Source of the DNA: Microbulbifer sp. ALW1
GTDB taxonomy: Bacteria > Pseudomonadota > Gammaproteobacteria > Pseudomonadales > Cellvibrionaceae
DNA length: 64,000 nt
Direction: 5' to 3'
Assembly (NCBI RefSeq): GCF_009903625.1
Contig: NZ_CP047569.1
Location: 2,520,501 to 2,584,500, forward strand
The notes beneath the pieces are model-generated. The model worked only from the letters and a program-made list of their open reading frames with translations. It did no database searches and was not told the origin of the DNA. Below, piece after piece: positions 52,939 through 61,241 of the stretch. The position numbers and the translations under genes were made by a program. Every line of letters begins with the position of its first letter. Position 1 is the first letter of the stretch.

Positions 52939-53828
52939 TGGGGGGTATCATGCATTGGTGGTTACCGGTGGCAACAGGTATTGCAGTTACGCTGATTGTG
53001 CTGCGGTTGCTACTGTTTCGGCTGCGCCAGTTGGCTCTGGACGTCCCTAACCATCGCTCTCTGCACGATACTCCCGTTCCCAGAACTGGTGGTTGGGCCG
53101 TGCTGGTAGGCGTATTTTCCGGCGTGATAGTGAGCCAGGTGCCGCTATCCATTGGCACTCTATTTGCTTTTCTTATGTTGCTGGCGGTTTCCCTGGTGGA
53201 TGACCTGCGCTCAGTGAGTGCTAGACTTCGCTTTTCTGTTCAGATTTTGTCCGTTTCGTTGCTGCTATATTCAATGGCGCCGGAGTTTTCGCACTGGTTG
53301 TTGTGGCCGGTATTGATCATTGCCGGTGTCTGGGTGGTAAACCTCTACAACTTTATGGATGGTATGGACGGCTTTGCCGGCAGCATGAGCGGAATCGGGT
53401 TTGCCACCCTGGGAGCCATCTGTGTGCTGCAGGAGGCTGCTGCACTGGCCGGAATCTGTTTTCTGGTTGCCGCCAGTACACTTGTATTCCTGTACTACAA
53501 TTGGCCTCAGGCGCGTATTTTCCTGGGGGATGCTGGCTCAACGGTTATCGGGCTGGGTGTTTTTGCCGTTGGTATCACTGGCTGGCAGCAGGGGATTTTC
53601 AGTCCGCTGGTTCCGTTGTTGATATTTTCGCCATTTTGGCTGGATGCCACTACGACCCTTGTGGGGCGGGTGCTGAAAGGGGAGCGCTGGTGGGAGGCGC
53701 ATCGACAGCATTTGTATCAGCGAATGGCGCTGAAGTACGGGGTTAAAAAGTCACTTTTTATTGAGCTGATCGCGATGCTTTGCACATCAGCGGCGGCGTT
53801 GTTACTGGTAGTATCCGGATTGATGTAA
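52938..53828 (+). CDS. wbpL: WbpL/WecA-type undecaprenyl-phosphate sugar-1-phosphate transferase
   Basis: Membrane glycosyltransferase of the MraY/WecA family, 296 residues from ATG 52938. It is predicted to start a glycan on undecaprenyl phosphate. The motifs are LDVPNHRSLHDTPVPRTGG (N-terminal cytoplasmic loop), SLVDDLRSVSARLRF with the Asp pair, NLYNFMDGMDGFAGS, LGDAGSTVIGLG and the late WWEAHRQHLYQRM His-box. About ten membrane segments are visible. The start overlaps the epimerase stop by one base; a frame open upstream is only overlap. WbpL in Pseudomonas primes O-antigen with FucNAc or QuiNAc; the sugar here is unproven. Confidence 0.88.
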   Translation: MGGIMHWWLPVATGIAVTLIVLRLLLFRLRQLALDVPNHRSLHDTPVPRTGGWAVLVGVFSGVIVSQVPLSIGTLFAFLMLLAVSLVDDLRSVSARLRFSVQILSVSLLLYSMAPEFSHWLLWPVLIIAGVWVVNLYNFMDGMDGFAGSMSGIGFATLGAICVLQEAAALAGICFLVAASTLVFLYYNWPQARIFLGDAGSTVIGLGVFAVGITGWQQGIFSPLVPLLIFSPFWLDATTTLVGRVLKGERWWEAHRQHLYQRMALKYGVKKSLFIELIAMLCTSAAALLLVVSGLM

Positions 53829-53909
53829 TGGGGTCCATTGGAAGGTTTTGGTAAATCTGGGTTTGGAGTGGGTCAGTAAGATCCAGCAACGGATTACTTT
53901 GGGGGTTTG

Positions 53910-55904
53910 GTGAAGCGCTTTTATAAAGTCGCACAGAAGAACTACAAGCCGGTGTTGATGCTGGGCTATGACCTGCTAATGCTCACGGCGGCATTCCTTT
54001 TGGCAATGACCATCCGCTTTAATGGGGCCGGCCTGGTTACCGAGAAGGCGATGGCTTTGTGCCTGGGAATGACACTGATATCCAGCAGTTTCATCTTCCT
54101 TCGCCTGGGCCTGTACCGCACTGTGATCCGCTATATGGGGCAGCAGGCGATCATCGCTGTTCTCCAGGGGGTAACCGCCTCGGCGGTGGTGCTCGCTGTG
54201 GCGTCCTACCTTACCTATGCCGGTGTTCCGCGCTCGGTGCCCGTCATTTACTGGTGTTTTGCGCTGATTACGGTCGGTGGCTCCCGCTGGCTGGTGCGTG
54301 TCTATTACCAGATGGCCCTGGAAATCCACAAAACCCGAGTGGCGATTTACGGTGCGGGTACCGCTGGACTGCAGCTGTACAAGGGGCTGATTCACGGCGA
54401 AATGTACAAAACGGTGGCCTTCTTTGACGACAACGCGTCCAAGCAGAACACGCTGATTGATGGCGTGCTGGTGTATAGCCCGGCCAATATCCTCGAAGTG
54501 ATTGCGGAGCGGGATATCTCCGAGATCCTGCTGGCCATGCCCGGGGTGCCGAAGCGCCGCCGTCGTGAGATCACCCGAAGTCTGCGGGAGCGGGGTGTCG
54601 TGGTGAAAGTCATTCCGGGTATGGAAGAGCTGGTGGACAGTGCCGGCCGGGTCTCCGATATTTCCCAGATCTACGAAAACATTCTCGGCCGCGCTCCCGT
54701 TGAGCCACAGAAGCGGTTGATCTCCGCCTCTATCGCCGGCAAGGTGGTGCTTATCACCGGTGCGGGAGGCTCCATTGGTTCTGAGCTTTGTCGTCAGATC
54801 ATTCAGTGGGAGCCAGCCCAGCTGATCATGCTCGAGGCTTCCGAATTCTCCCTGTACCAGATTGAGCGTGAGCTCCGGCAGCAGCAGCTGGATGAAAATC
54901 TTCAGGTGGAAGTGACAGCGCTGTTAGGCGATGTGCGCAATCGCACACGCGTGGCGGAAATCATCGGTTCATTTAATGTCCACACCATCTATCACGCGGC
55001 GGCTTACAAGCATGTGCCGCTGGTAGAGCAGAACGTGGTGGTCGGTGCGGAAAATAACGTACTGGGTACCCTGTCTGTGCTTGAGGCGGCAGAGGCGTTC
55101 GGTGTCGAGCAGTTTGTTCTGGTGTCTACCGACAAGGCCGTGCGTCCTACCAATGTTATGGGTGCCACCAAGCGCCTGGCAGAGCTGGTCTGCCAGGACT
55201 TTGGGCGACGTTTTGGGCGCACCCGGGTATGTATGGTGCGATTTGGTAACGTGCTGGGCTCGTCCGGCTCGGTGATTCCGCTGTTTACCGATCAGATTAA
55301 CGCGGGCGGTCCGGTAACCGTGACACACCCCAAGGTGACCCGCTTCTTTATGACCATCCCGGAGGCGGCGCAGTTGGTACTGCAGGCCGGTAGCATGGGG
55401 CGCAAGGGTGAGGTGTTTGTTCTGGATATGGGGGAGCCGGTCCGGATTCTGGATATCGCGCGCCGCCTGATTCAGATAATGGGCCACACCGTGCGGGATG
55501 ATGCCAACCCCGATGGCGACATCGAAATCCAGATCAGCGGCCTGCGTCCCGGCGAAAAGCTTTATGAAGAGCTGTTGCTGGGGGATAAAGTGGCCGGCAC
55601 CGATCACCCCATGATTATGCGTGCGGAAGAAGAGCGTCTGCCCAGTGATCAGCTGCAGCTGTTTATTGGTGAGTTGCGAGAGGCCTGCTCGCGACAGGAT
55701 GCTGAGGGGGTCCATCGCCTGTTGGTTGAGGCGGTCAAGGATTACACGCCGAAGCAGTGCCTGATGGATACTGTATGGGTTCAGTCTTCGGAAGTGACGG
55801 TGGATGAGATGCCAATTGCGGCGCGGGGTGCGGAGGTCAAGCGATTGCCAACGCCTTCTGGTGGTAGGGTGCGGCGCATAACGGGCGAGATGCCGGAGGT
55901 CTAG
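53910..55904 (+). CDS. wbpM: WbpM-type nucleotide-sugar 4,6-dehydratase
   Basis: 664-residue polytopic enzyme converting UDP-GlcNAc to the 4-keto-6-deoxy sugar. Four to five N-terminal membrane helices (about 1-125) are followed by a CoA-binding-like Rossmann part (VAIYGAGTAGLQLYKGL). The catalytic SDR domain has VVLITGAGGSIGSELCRQI, YHAAAYKHVPLVEQN, VLVSTDKAVRPTNVMGATKR, with Met in the position of the usual Tyr as in the WbpM group, and RFGNVLGSSGSVIPLF. GTG 53910 is used, and TTG 53907 is one codon earlier. It ends the three-gene glycan set and has its own terminator. Confidence 0.92.
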   Translation: MKRFYKVAQKNYKPVLMLGYDLLMLTAAFLLAMTIRFNGAGLVTEKAMALCLGMTLISSSFIFLRLGLYRTVIRYMGQQAIIAVLQGVTASAVVLAVASYLTYAGVPRSVPVIYWCFALITVGGSRWLVRVYYQMALEIHKTRVAIYGAGTAGLQLYKGLIHGEMYKTVAFFDDNASKQNTLIDGVLVYSPANILEVIAERDISEILLAMPGVPKRRRREITRSLRERGVVVKVIPGMEELVDSAGRVSDISQIYENILGRAPVEPQKRLISASIAGKVVLITGAGGSIGSELCRQIIQWEPAQLIMLEASEFSLYQIERELRQQQLDENLQVEVTALLGDVRNRTRVAEIIGSFNVHTIYHAAAYKHVPLVEQNVVVGAENNVLGTLSVLEAAEAFGVEQFVLVSTDKAVRPTNVMGATKRLAELVCQDFGRRFGRTRVCMVRFGNVLGSSGSVIPLFTDQINAGGPVTVTHPKVTRFFMTIPEAAQLVLQAGSMGRKGEVFVLDMGEPVRILDIARRLIQIMGHTVRDDANPDGDIEIQISGLRPGEKLYEELLLGDKVAGTDHPMIMRAEEERLPSDQLQLFIGELREACSRQDAEGVHRLLVEAVKDYTPKQCLMDTVWVQSSEVTVDEMPIAARGAEVKRLPTPSGGRVRRITGEMPEV

Positions 55905-55952
55905 TGTCGCGGCCAGCGAGGTTCGCGATTCGAATCTTTATTGTCTGAGTGC

Positions 55953-55981
55953 AAAAGCCCTGCGTACCCCGCGGGGCTTTT
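55953..55981 (+). terminator. Terminator of wbpM
   Basis: AAAAGCCC pairs with GGGCTTTT around a loop that itself contains TGCG and CGCG. The stem is followed by TAG. Confidence 0.75.
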
Positions 55982-56062
55982 AGTTTGCCTTCTGGCTTGT
56001 CTTTTTGGGTCAGTGCGGATTCTTCTGGCGGATTGCTTGCGTCGACGGCTGGTGTAGAAAAA

Positions 56063-56100
56063 GAAAAACCCCGGACCTTTTCAGGTGCGGGGTTTTCTTT
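56063..56100 (-). terminator. Terminator of the downstream tRNA-Asn
   Basis: AAAACCCCG pairs with CGGGGTTTT, with an inner ACCT/AGGT stem and TTTC loop. On the minus strand a T-rich tract follows, just past the CCA end of the tRNA. Confidence 0.85.
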
Positions 56101-56103
56101 ATT

Positions 56104-56179
56104 TGGCTCCGCCTGCTGGGCTCGAACCAGCGACCCAATGATTAACAGTCATTTGCTCTACCAACTGAGCTAAGGCGGA
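56104..56179 (-). tRNA. tRNA-Asn (GTT)
   Basis: 76 nt including an encoded CCA, on the minus strand. The acceptor stem TCCGCCT pairs with AGGCGGA, the D arm is GCTCAGTTGGTAGAGC, the anticodon loop is CTGTTAA with GTT (complement at 56144-56146), and the T arm is GCTGGTTCGAGCCCAGC. It is identical in sequence to the copy at 56273-56348. In Pseudomonas a tRNA-Asn also lies between the wbpM end of the O-antigen locus and uvrB. Confidence 0.97.
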
Positions 56180-56231
56180 ATTTTGGTTGGGCACTTTTGG
56201 TGGGGCGCCCGGAAGAGCATAGCTCTAAATA

Positions 56232-56267
56232 AAAACCCCGTAGCTATCGAAAGCTTCGGGGTTTTTG
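56232..56267 (-). terminator. Terminator between the two tRNA-Asn genes
   Basis: AAAAACCCCG pairs with CGGGGTTTTT, with an inner AGCT/AGCT pairing. On the minus strand it follows the upstream tRNA and would end or process its transcript. Confidence 0.85.
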
Positions 56268-56272
56268 AATTT

Positions 56273-56348
56273 GGCTCCGCCTGCTGGGCTCGAACCAGCG
56301 ACCCAATGATTAACAGTCATTTGCTCTACCAACTGAGCTAAGGCGGAA
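56273..56348 (-). tRNA. tRNA-Asn (GTT), second copy
   Basis: 76 nt with encoded CCA, minus strand, identical to the copy at 56104-56179 over its full length. The anticodon GTT is at the same position in the loop. Spacing between the two starts is 169 bp, and the flanks outside the tRNA differ, apart from the TTTGGCTCCGCC junction at the 3' side. Confidence 0.97.
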
Positions 56349-56569
56349 CTGTATATCTGATCGGTATTGAAATGCCGTCCCGGTCAGATGGCGCGTATCT
56401 TATAGAGCACCCCATATCAGGTCAACCCCTTTGTCTAAAATTAACCCTTTGATTTTGCAGTGTTTATTTTCTCGCCGTTGTGTTTTGAGTGCGACGTCAT
56501 TTGTTCCCTGGTGGCGTGTGCGCCTACAATTTCCCAATCCCGCCTATTGGGAGTGTGTAACGATAATCA

Positions 56570-58606
56570 ATGGGTAAGAAGTCTATGGAACAGCGCCCGG
56601 AGCCGCGCCCGTTTGAAGTGGCAAGTAAATATGAGCCAGCAGGTGACCAGCCAGCCGCAATCGAATCTCTGGTCGAGGGGATTGAAGATGGTCTTGCCCA
56701 TCAGACTCTACTAGGTGTGACCGGATCAGGTAAAACGTTCACCATGGCCAACGTGATCGCGCGACTGCAGCGGCCAGCAATTGTGATGGCGCACAATAAA
56801 ACACTGGCGGCGCAGTTGTATGGGGAGCTAAAGGAGTTCTTCCCGAAAAACGCGGTGGAGTACTTCGTCTCCTATTACGACTACTACCAGCCGGAAGCCT
56901 ATGTGCCTTCGTCCGATACCTTTATCGAGAAGGATGCCTCGGTCAATGAGCATATCGAGCAGATGCGCCTGTCGGCCACCAAGGCGCTGATTGAGCGTAA
57001 GGACGTGATTGTGGTGGCCACCGTCTCAGCCATTTACGGCCTGGGTGACCCGGACAAGTACCTGAAGATGGTGTTGCACCTGGATCGCGGCGATATCGTC
57101 GATCAGCGCACCATACTGCGTCGCCTGGCAGAGTTGCAGTACACCCGCAACGACGCGGATTTTCGCCGGGCAACCTACCGGGTGCGCGGGGATATCATCG
57201 ATATTTACCCGGCGGACTCCGACCTGGAGGCGGTGCGGCTCTCGCTATTCGATGAAGAGATCGAGCAGATCACGCTATTCGATCCGCTGACCGGTGAGGT
57301 GTTACACAAGGTGCCCCGCATCACGATTTTCCCCAAATCGCATTATGTGACCCCTCGGGAAACCATTGTCGAGGCGATCGACAAGATCAAGGATGAGTTG
57401 AAAGACCGCCTGGAGCAGTTGCGTGACAACAGCAAGCTGCTGGAGGCGCAGCGCCTGGAGCAGCGTACCCGCTATGACCTGGAGATGATGCAGGAGCTCG
57501 GTTACTGCAATGGGGTAGAAAACTATTCCCGCTACTTGTCCGGACGCGACCCGGGTCAGCCGCCCCCCACGCTGTTCGACTATCTGCCACATGATGCGCT
57601 GCTGTTCATTGATGAGAGCCACGTAACCGTGCCGCAAATAGGCGGTATGTACCGTGGTGACCGCTCCCGCAAAGAAACACTGGTTGAATACGGTTTTCGA
57701 CTGCCGTCGGCGCTGGATAACCGTCCGCTCAAGTTTGAAGAGTGGGAGGGTTTGTCGCCGCAGACGATTTTTGTTTCTGCGACTCCGGGCAAATACGAGG
57801 CGGAACACGCCGGTGCAGTGGTGGAGCAGGTGGTTCGCCCGACGGGCCTCGTTGACCCTGGGGTGGAGGTGCGGCCGGCAGCGACGCAGGTGGACGATAC
57901 CTTGTCCGAAATTCGTCGCTGTGTCGATGCGGGTCAGCGCGTGCTGATCACGGTGTTGACCAAGCGTATGGCAGAGGATCTGACCGAGTACCTGAGTGAA
58001 AACGGCGTCCGGGTGCGCTACCTGCATTCGGATATCGATACTGTGGAGCGAGTGGAGATCATTCGCGACCTGCGCATTGGCGAATTTGATGTGCTGGTGG
58101 GGATCAACCTTTTGCGAGAAGGCCTGGATATGCCTGAGGTTTCTCTGGTGGCAATCTTTGATGCGGACAAAGAGGGCTTCCTGCGATCGGACCGCTCGCT
58201 GATTCAGACCATCGGTCGCGCGGCGCGGAACCTTGAAGGGCGCGCAATTCTATACGCGGACAAAATTACCGACTCCATGCGGCGGGCACTGGATGAGACC
58301 CAGCGTCGCCGCGAGAAACAGCTGGCGCACAATGCTGAGCACGGTATTACGCCAAAAGGTATCTTCAAAAGCGTCGCCGACATCATGGAAGGTGCGATTG
58401 CGCCTGGGGTTCCGGCGCGCGGGCGGCGCAAGGTGGCAGAGAAGGGTGGCACCTACAAGGCTGACCAGGAGCCGCTTACTGACCAGCAGCGATGGGCGCG
58501 TATCGAGGCGCTGGAGGAACAAATGTATGCCCACGCGAAAAACCTGGAATTTGAAGCCGCTGCCAAATTGCGTGATGAAATATCCCAGCTCAAGGAAGTC
58601 GGTTAA
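56570..58606 (+). CDS. uvrB: Excinuclease ABC subunit UvrB
   Basis: 678-residue helicase-like damage-verification subunit of nucleotide excision repair. Walker A is [14 protein letters not shown], the beta-hairpin is [37 protein letters not shown], and [17 protein letters not shown] holds the DEXH-like motif. The later motifs are [39 protein letters not shown] and QTIGRAARN. The C-terminal UvrB/UvrC-interaction helix pair ([31 protein letters not shown]) is complete. The start may be ATG 56570 or ATG 56585. It stands alone, convergent with the Anbu cluster. Confidence 0.97.
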   Translation: MGKKSMEQRPEPRPFEVASKYEPAGDQPAAIESLVEGIEDGLAHQTLLGVTGSGKTFTMANVIARLQRPAIVMAHNKTLAAQLYGELKEFFPKNAVEYFVSYYDYYQPEAYVPSSDTFIEKDASVNEHIEQMRLSATKALIERKDVIVVATVSAIYGLGDPDKYLKMVLHLDRGDIVDQRTILRRLAELQYTRNDADFRRATYRVRGDIIDIYPADSDLEAVRLSLFDEEIEQITLFDPLTGEVLHKVPRITIFPKSHYVTPRETIVEAIDKIKDELKDRLEQLRDNSKLLEAQRLEQRTRYDLEMMQELGYCNGVENYSRYLSGRDPGQPPPTLFDYLPHDALLFIDESHVTVPQIGGMYRGDRSRKETLVEYGFRLPSALDNRPLKFEEWEGLSPQTIFVSATPGKYEAEHAGAVVEQVVRPTGLVDPGVEVRPAATQVDDTLSEIRRCVDAGQRVLITVLTKRMAEDLTEYLSENGVRVRYLHSDIDTVERVEIIRDLRIGEFDVLVGINLLREGLDMPEVSLVAIFDADKEGFLRSDRSLIQTIGRAARNLEGRAILYADKITDSMRRALDETQRRREKQLAHNAEHGITPKGIFKSVADIMEGAIAPGVPARGRRKVAEKGGTYKADQEPLTDQQRWARIEALEEQMYAHAKNLEFEAAAKLRDEISQLKEVG

Positions 58607-58665
58607 CCAAAAGCGCGGGGCGGGCGCTTGATGACCGCCCTGGTTGCGGCATGTCGCCAGCCCGA

Positions 58666-59376
58666 TTACGGCATATCTTCAAATAGAAGCTTGATGCCGG
58701 TGCTCCAGGATCGGCGCAGGCGATTGAAATATTCATCATCCTCTTCGATTCGCTCCATGCTGAGTTCCAGTGAATCATTGCGGTACACCGCAATATCCAG
58801 CGGCATGCCCACGGACAGGTTTGAGTGCATGGTGGAATCGAAGGAAATCAGTGCACATTTTACCGCCTGATTCAGGCCTATGTCGTGGTGGATGATCCTA
58901 TCCAGGATGGGTTTCCCGTACTTGCTTTCACCGATTTGAAGGTAAGGGGTGTCATCTGTCGCTTCGATGAAATTACCCTCAGGGTAAATGTGGAAGAGGC
59001 GCGTTTCCCCATCGCGTATCTGCCCGCCAAAAAGAATATGGCAGCCAAAATCCACGCCGGCATTCTGTTGCCCCTGGGCATTGTGGGAAATGATCGATTT
59101 CAGCTGTTGGCCAATCAGCTCCGCGGCGCGAAACGGACTGCTAACAGTAAACAGGTTTGGTTCCTCGTCCTCGGTAATCTGGGTCTGTAGCTGGTTGACC
59201 AGGTTCTGGGAAGTGGCGAGATTGCCCGAGGTGAGGAGGGTAAAGCTGCGTTCGCCAGGCTGCTGAAAAAAGTGCATTTTGCGAAAGCTGGCAATCTGAT
59301 CGACCCCGGCATTGGTGCGGGTGTCAGATGCAAAAATCAGCCCCTCTTTTAATCGCATGGCAATACAGTACGTCAT
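58666..59376 (-). CDS. Anbu: proteasome-type ancestral beta subunit
   Basis: 236-residue Ntn-fold protein of the bacterial proteasome homologue (Anbu/BPH) family. From ATG 59376 the protein starts MTYCIAMRLKEGLIFASDTRTNAG: loss of Met exposes Thr as the would-be N-terminal nucleophile, and Asp18 and Lys33 (SFRKMHFF) complete the proteasome-like triad positions. LLTSGNLATSQNLV and GQIRDGETRLFHIYPEGNF are family blocks. The frame is open upstream of this start but that part would block the N-terminal Thr. The three genes before it on the same strand are its invariant partners. Anbu assembles into helical or open-ring forms; its substrate and proteolytic activity remain unsettled. Confidence 0.92.
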   Translation of the reverse strand: MTYCIAMRLKEGLIFASDTRTNAGVDQIASFRKMHFFQQPGERSFTLLTSGNLATSQNLVNQLQTQITEDEEPNLFTVSSPFRAAELIGQQLKSIISHNAQGQQNAGVDFGCHILFGGQIRDGETRLFHIYPEGNFIEATDDTPYLQIGESKYGKPILDRIIHHDIGLNQAVKCALISFDSTMHSNLSVGMPLDIAVYRNDSLELSMERIEEDDEYFNRLRRSWSTGIKLLFEDMP

Positions 59377-59443
59377 GGCATTCCTGTGCGCGTGTTGTGC
59401 GCTGGAAAGGTAGCACCTGCCGGAAGGCTTGTCATGATTTCGT

Positions 59444-60301
59444 TCACTGCTGCGCCTGTTGCTGTTCTTGCTGTTGCTCTTGTTCCTTGCGCTGAGCTGC
59501 GCGGCGGTCCATTTGGTCCACCAGGGCGTAGGTGCGCATATTTTCTGCCCCACCTCCCCAGCGAACCCCGCGTACTGGTGAAGCGTCCAGATAATCAATC
59601 CCGTGTGCCAGTTTCAGGTGGTGATTGGTTGTCGCGAGGCCGTTGCTTACATCGAAGCTGTGCCAGGCGTCTTCAATCCAGGCCTCCGCCCAGGCGTGGC
59701 TGGCGATATGCTGGTCGTCTCCTGCGTGGACATAGCCGCTGACGTAGCGCGCGGGAATGCCGAGCCAGCGGCAGCAAGCGATGAAAATATGGCTGTGATC
59801 CTGACATACACCAAACCCCTGGGCGAAGGCATCGGCGGCACTGCTTTGTGCGTGTGTCATGCCGCTGCGGTAGGGGATACGCTCGAGTAGTGCCGGCATT
59901 AATTCCATCAGCTGTTGGCGGCTGGCATTTCCGCCTTTGCCGGCGGGGTGGAAAGTTCGCGCAAACTCACGCATCGCATCGCTGGTTTCAGTGAGTGGAG
60001 AGGTGCGTAGAAAAACTTCCGGTGGAACCTGGTCGTTATTTTCGGGTTGTTCGTCTTCGTTGATTTCCGCAGTGCCCTGGGCGCGAATGGTAATGCCCCT
60101 GTGTGGCTGGTCCACGGTGCAAACGTGCAATACATTCCCGTAAGTGTCTCGAGTGCGGTAAACGCTGCCCGGCGCATCCAGTTGCCAATGCAGGATTCGC
60201 TGGCCGGCAGAGGGCTGAGGTGTCAGTCGCAGATATTGGATACTGTGGGTGACCTCAGTGTCGTAAGAGAAGTCGGTGACGTGGTCAATGCTCAGTTTCA
60301 T
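59444..60301 (-). CDS. Transglutaminase-like cysteine protease of the Anbu cluster
   Basis: 285-residue protein with an N-terminal beta domain (MKLSIDHVTDFSYDTEVTHSIQYLRLTPQ) and a transglutaminase-like core. The catalytic triad is Cys166 (GFGVCQDHSH), His202 (ASHAWAEAWI) and Asp217 (SFDVSNG). The C-terminus is a Gln/Glu-rich tail (KEQEQQQEQQQAQQ). The start ATG 60301 lies four bases after the alpha-E stop, which favours it over an upstream in-frame Met within that gene. Members probably act as isopeptide or peptide hydrolases or ligases alongside the ATP-grasp partner; no activity is shown by sequence alone. Confidence 0.9.
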   Translation of the reverse strand: MKLSIDHVTDFSYDTEVTHSIQYLRLTPQPSAGQRILHWQLDAPGSVYRTRDTYGNVLHVCTVDQPHRGITIRAQGTAEINEDEQPENNDQVPPEVFLRTSPLTETSDAMREFARTFHPAGKGGNASRQQLMELMPALLERIPYRSGMTHAQSSAADAFAQGFGVCQDHSHIFIACCRWLGIPARYVSGYVHAGDDQHIASHAWAEAWIEDAWHSFDVSNGLATTNHHLKLAHGIDYLDASPVRGVRWGGGAENMRTYALVDQMDRRAAQRKEQEQQQEQQQAQQ

Positions 60302-60305
60302 GGCT

Positions 60306-61241
60306 TCATGCACCCTCCCAGTAGCTGCGGTGAATTTCTTCACCGATCGTGTGAATGCGCCGTAGCAGATCGTTCAGGTAGTCGTGCAGTCCGAAGTGGG
60401 TGATGAAGTCCACTTCGCCGTACTCCAGTCGCGCTTGCAGTTCGGCGCACAGGCGTTTTGCAGCCAGTCCCTGATCGCCTTCAATGGCGGTCAGCTGGCT
60501 CATCAGCGAGCCGATGCAATAGCGCAGTGAGCGCGGTAATTCGGCCGACAGAATAAGAAGCTCGGTGACATTGCGGGTACTGAGGCCGCCGGTATATTTC
60601 ACGTGATAGGCTTCGTAGGCTCCCAGACTCTGCAATAGCGCGTTCCATTGATAAAAATCGATGGCGTGATTGCTGTTGTGCTGGGACTCCATTACCTCGA
60701 GCTTTACCCGGAGAATGCGCGCGGTGTTGTCTGCCCGCTCAATAAAAGTTCCCAGGCGCATAAAGTGGAAGACATTGTTGTGCAGCATGGTGCCGTAGGC
60801 GGCGCCGCGGAATTCATGGGAGCGCTGTTTGATCCAGTCAATCAGGCTTTTCGCGCCCTCGTGGCTAATGCCGCGCTGACGGCGGTGGCGCAGTTCCAGC
60901 CAGGTGGCGTTGATACTTTCCCAGGCTTCCGAAGAGAGCTTGTCGCGCACGCTGTGGGCGTTGTCGCGGGCGGATTGAATGCAGCTGAATATCGAACCCT
61001 CATTACTTTCGTCAAACAGGAAAAACTCCAGCAACGTTTCGGCGTTTAGCTGTGGATAGCATTCTCTGAACTGGTCCAGGCGACCGGTGATGGTCAGTGG
61101 TGCCAGTAGTTCCTGCTGGCCGCCCTTGGAGTTTGGCATCAATGACATGTTGTGGCTGACATCCAACAGGCGAGTGAGATTTTCTGCTCGCTCGAGGCTG
61201 CGCGCCATCCAGTAAATACTATTGGCAGTGCGGCTCAGCAT
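60306..61241 (-). CDS. Alpha-E (DUF403) helical protein of the Anbu cluster
   Basis: 311-residue all-helical protein of the alpha-E family. The family start MLSRTANSIYWMARSLERAENLTRLLDV is clear, as are the EGSIFSCIQSARDNAHSVRD and FIERADNTARILRVKLEVM segments and YEAYHVKYTGGLSTRNV. The repeated R-x-E-N/R-x-D-N pattern with conserved Glu and Arg suggests a ligand-binding or catalytic site, but the reaction is unknown. It overlaps the ATP-grasp gene by seven bases and precedes the transglutaminase by four, so all are translated from one mRNA. Confidence 0.92.
   Translation of the reverse strand: MLSRTANSIYWMARSLERAENLTRLLDVSHNMSLMPNSKGGQQELLAPLTITGRLDQFRECYPQLNAETLLEFFLFDESNEGSIFSCIQSARDNAHSVRDKLSSEAWESINATWLELRHRRQRGISHEGAKSLIDWIKQRSHEFRGAAYGTMLHNNVFHFMRLGTFIERADNTARILRVKLEVMESQHNSNHAIDFYQWNALLQSLGAYEAYHVKYTGGLSTRNVTELLILSAELPRSLRYCIGSLMSQLTAIEGDQGLAAKRLCAELQARLEYGEVDFITHFGLHDYLNDLLRRIHTIGEEIHRSYWEGA

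Noticed and set aside
53907..53912. TTG start for wbpM at 53907
   Set aside because: GTG 53910 gives better spacing to the GGGGG ribosome binding sequence; only one residue differs.
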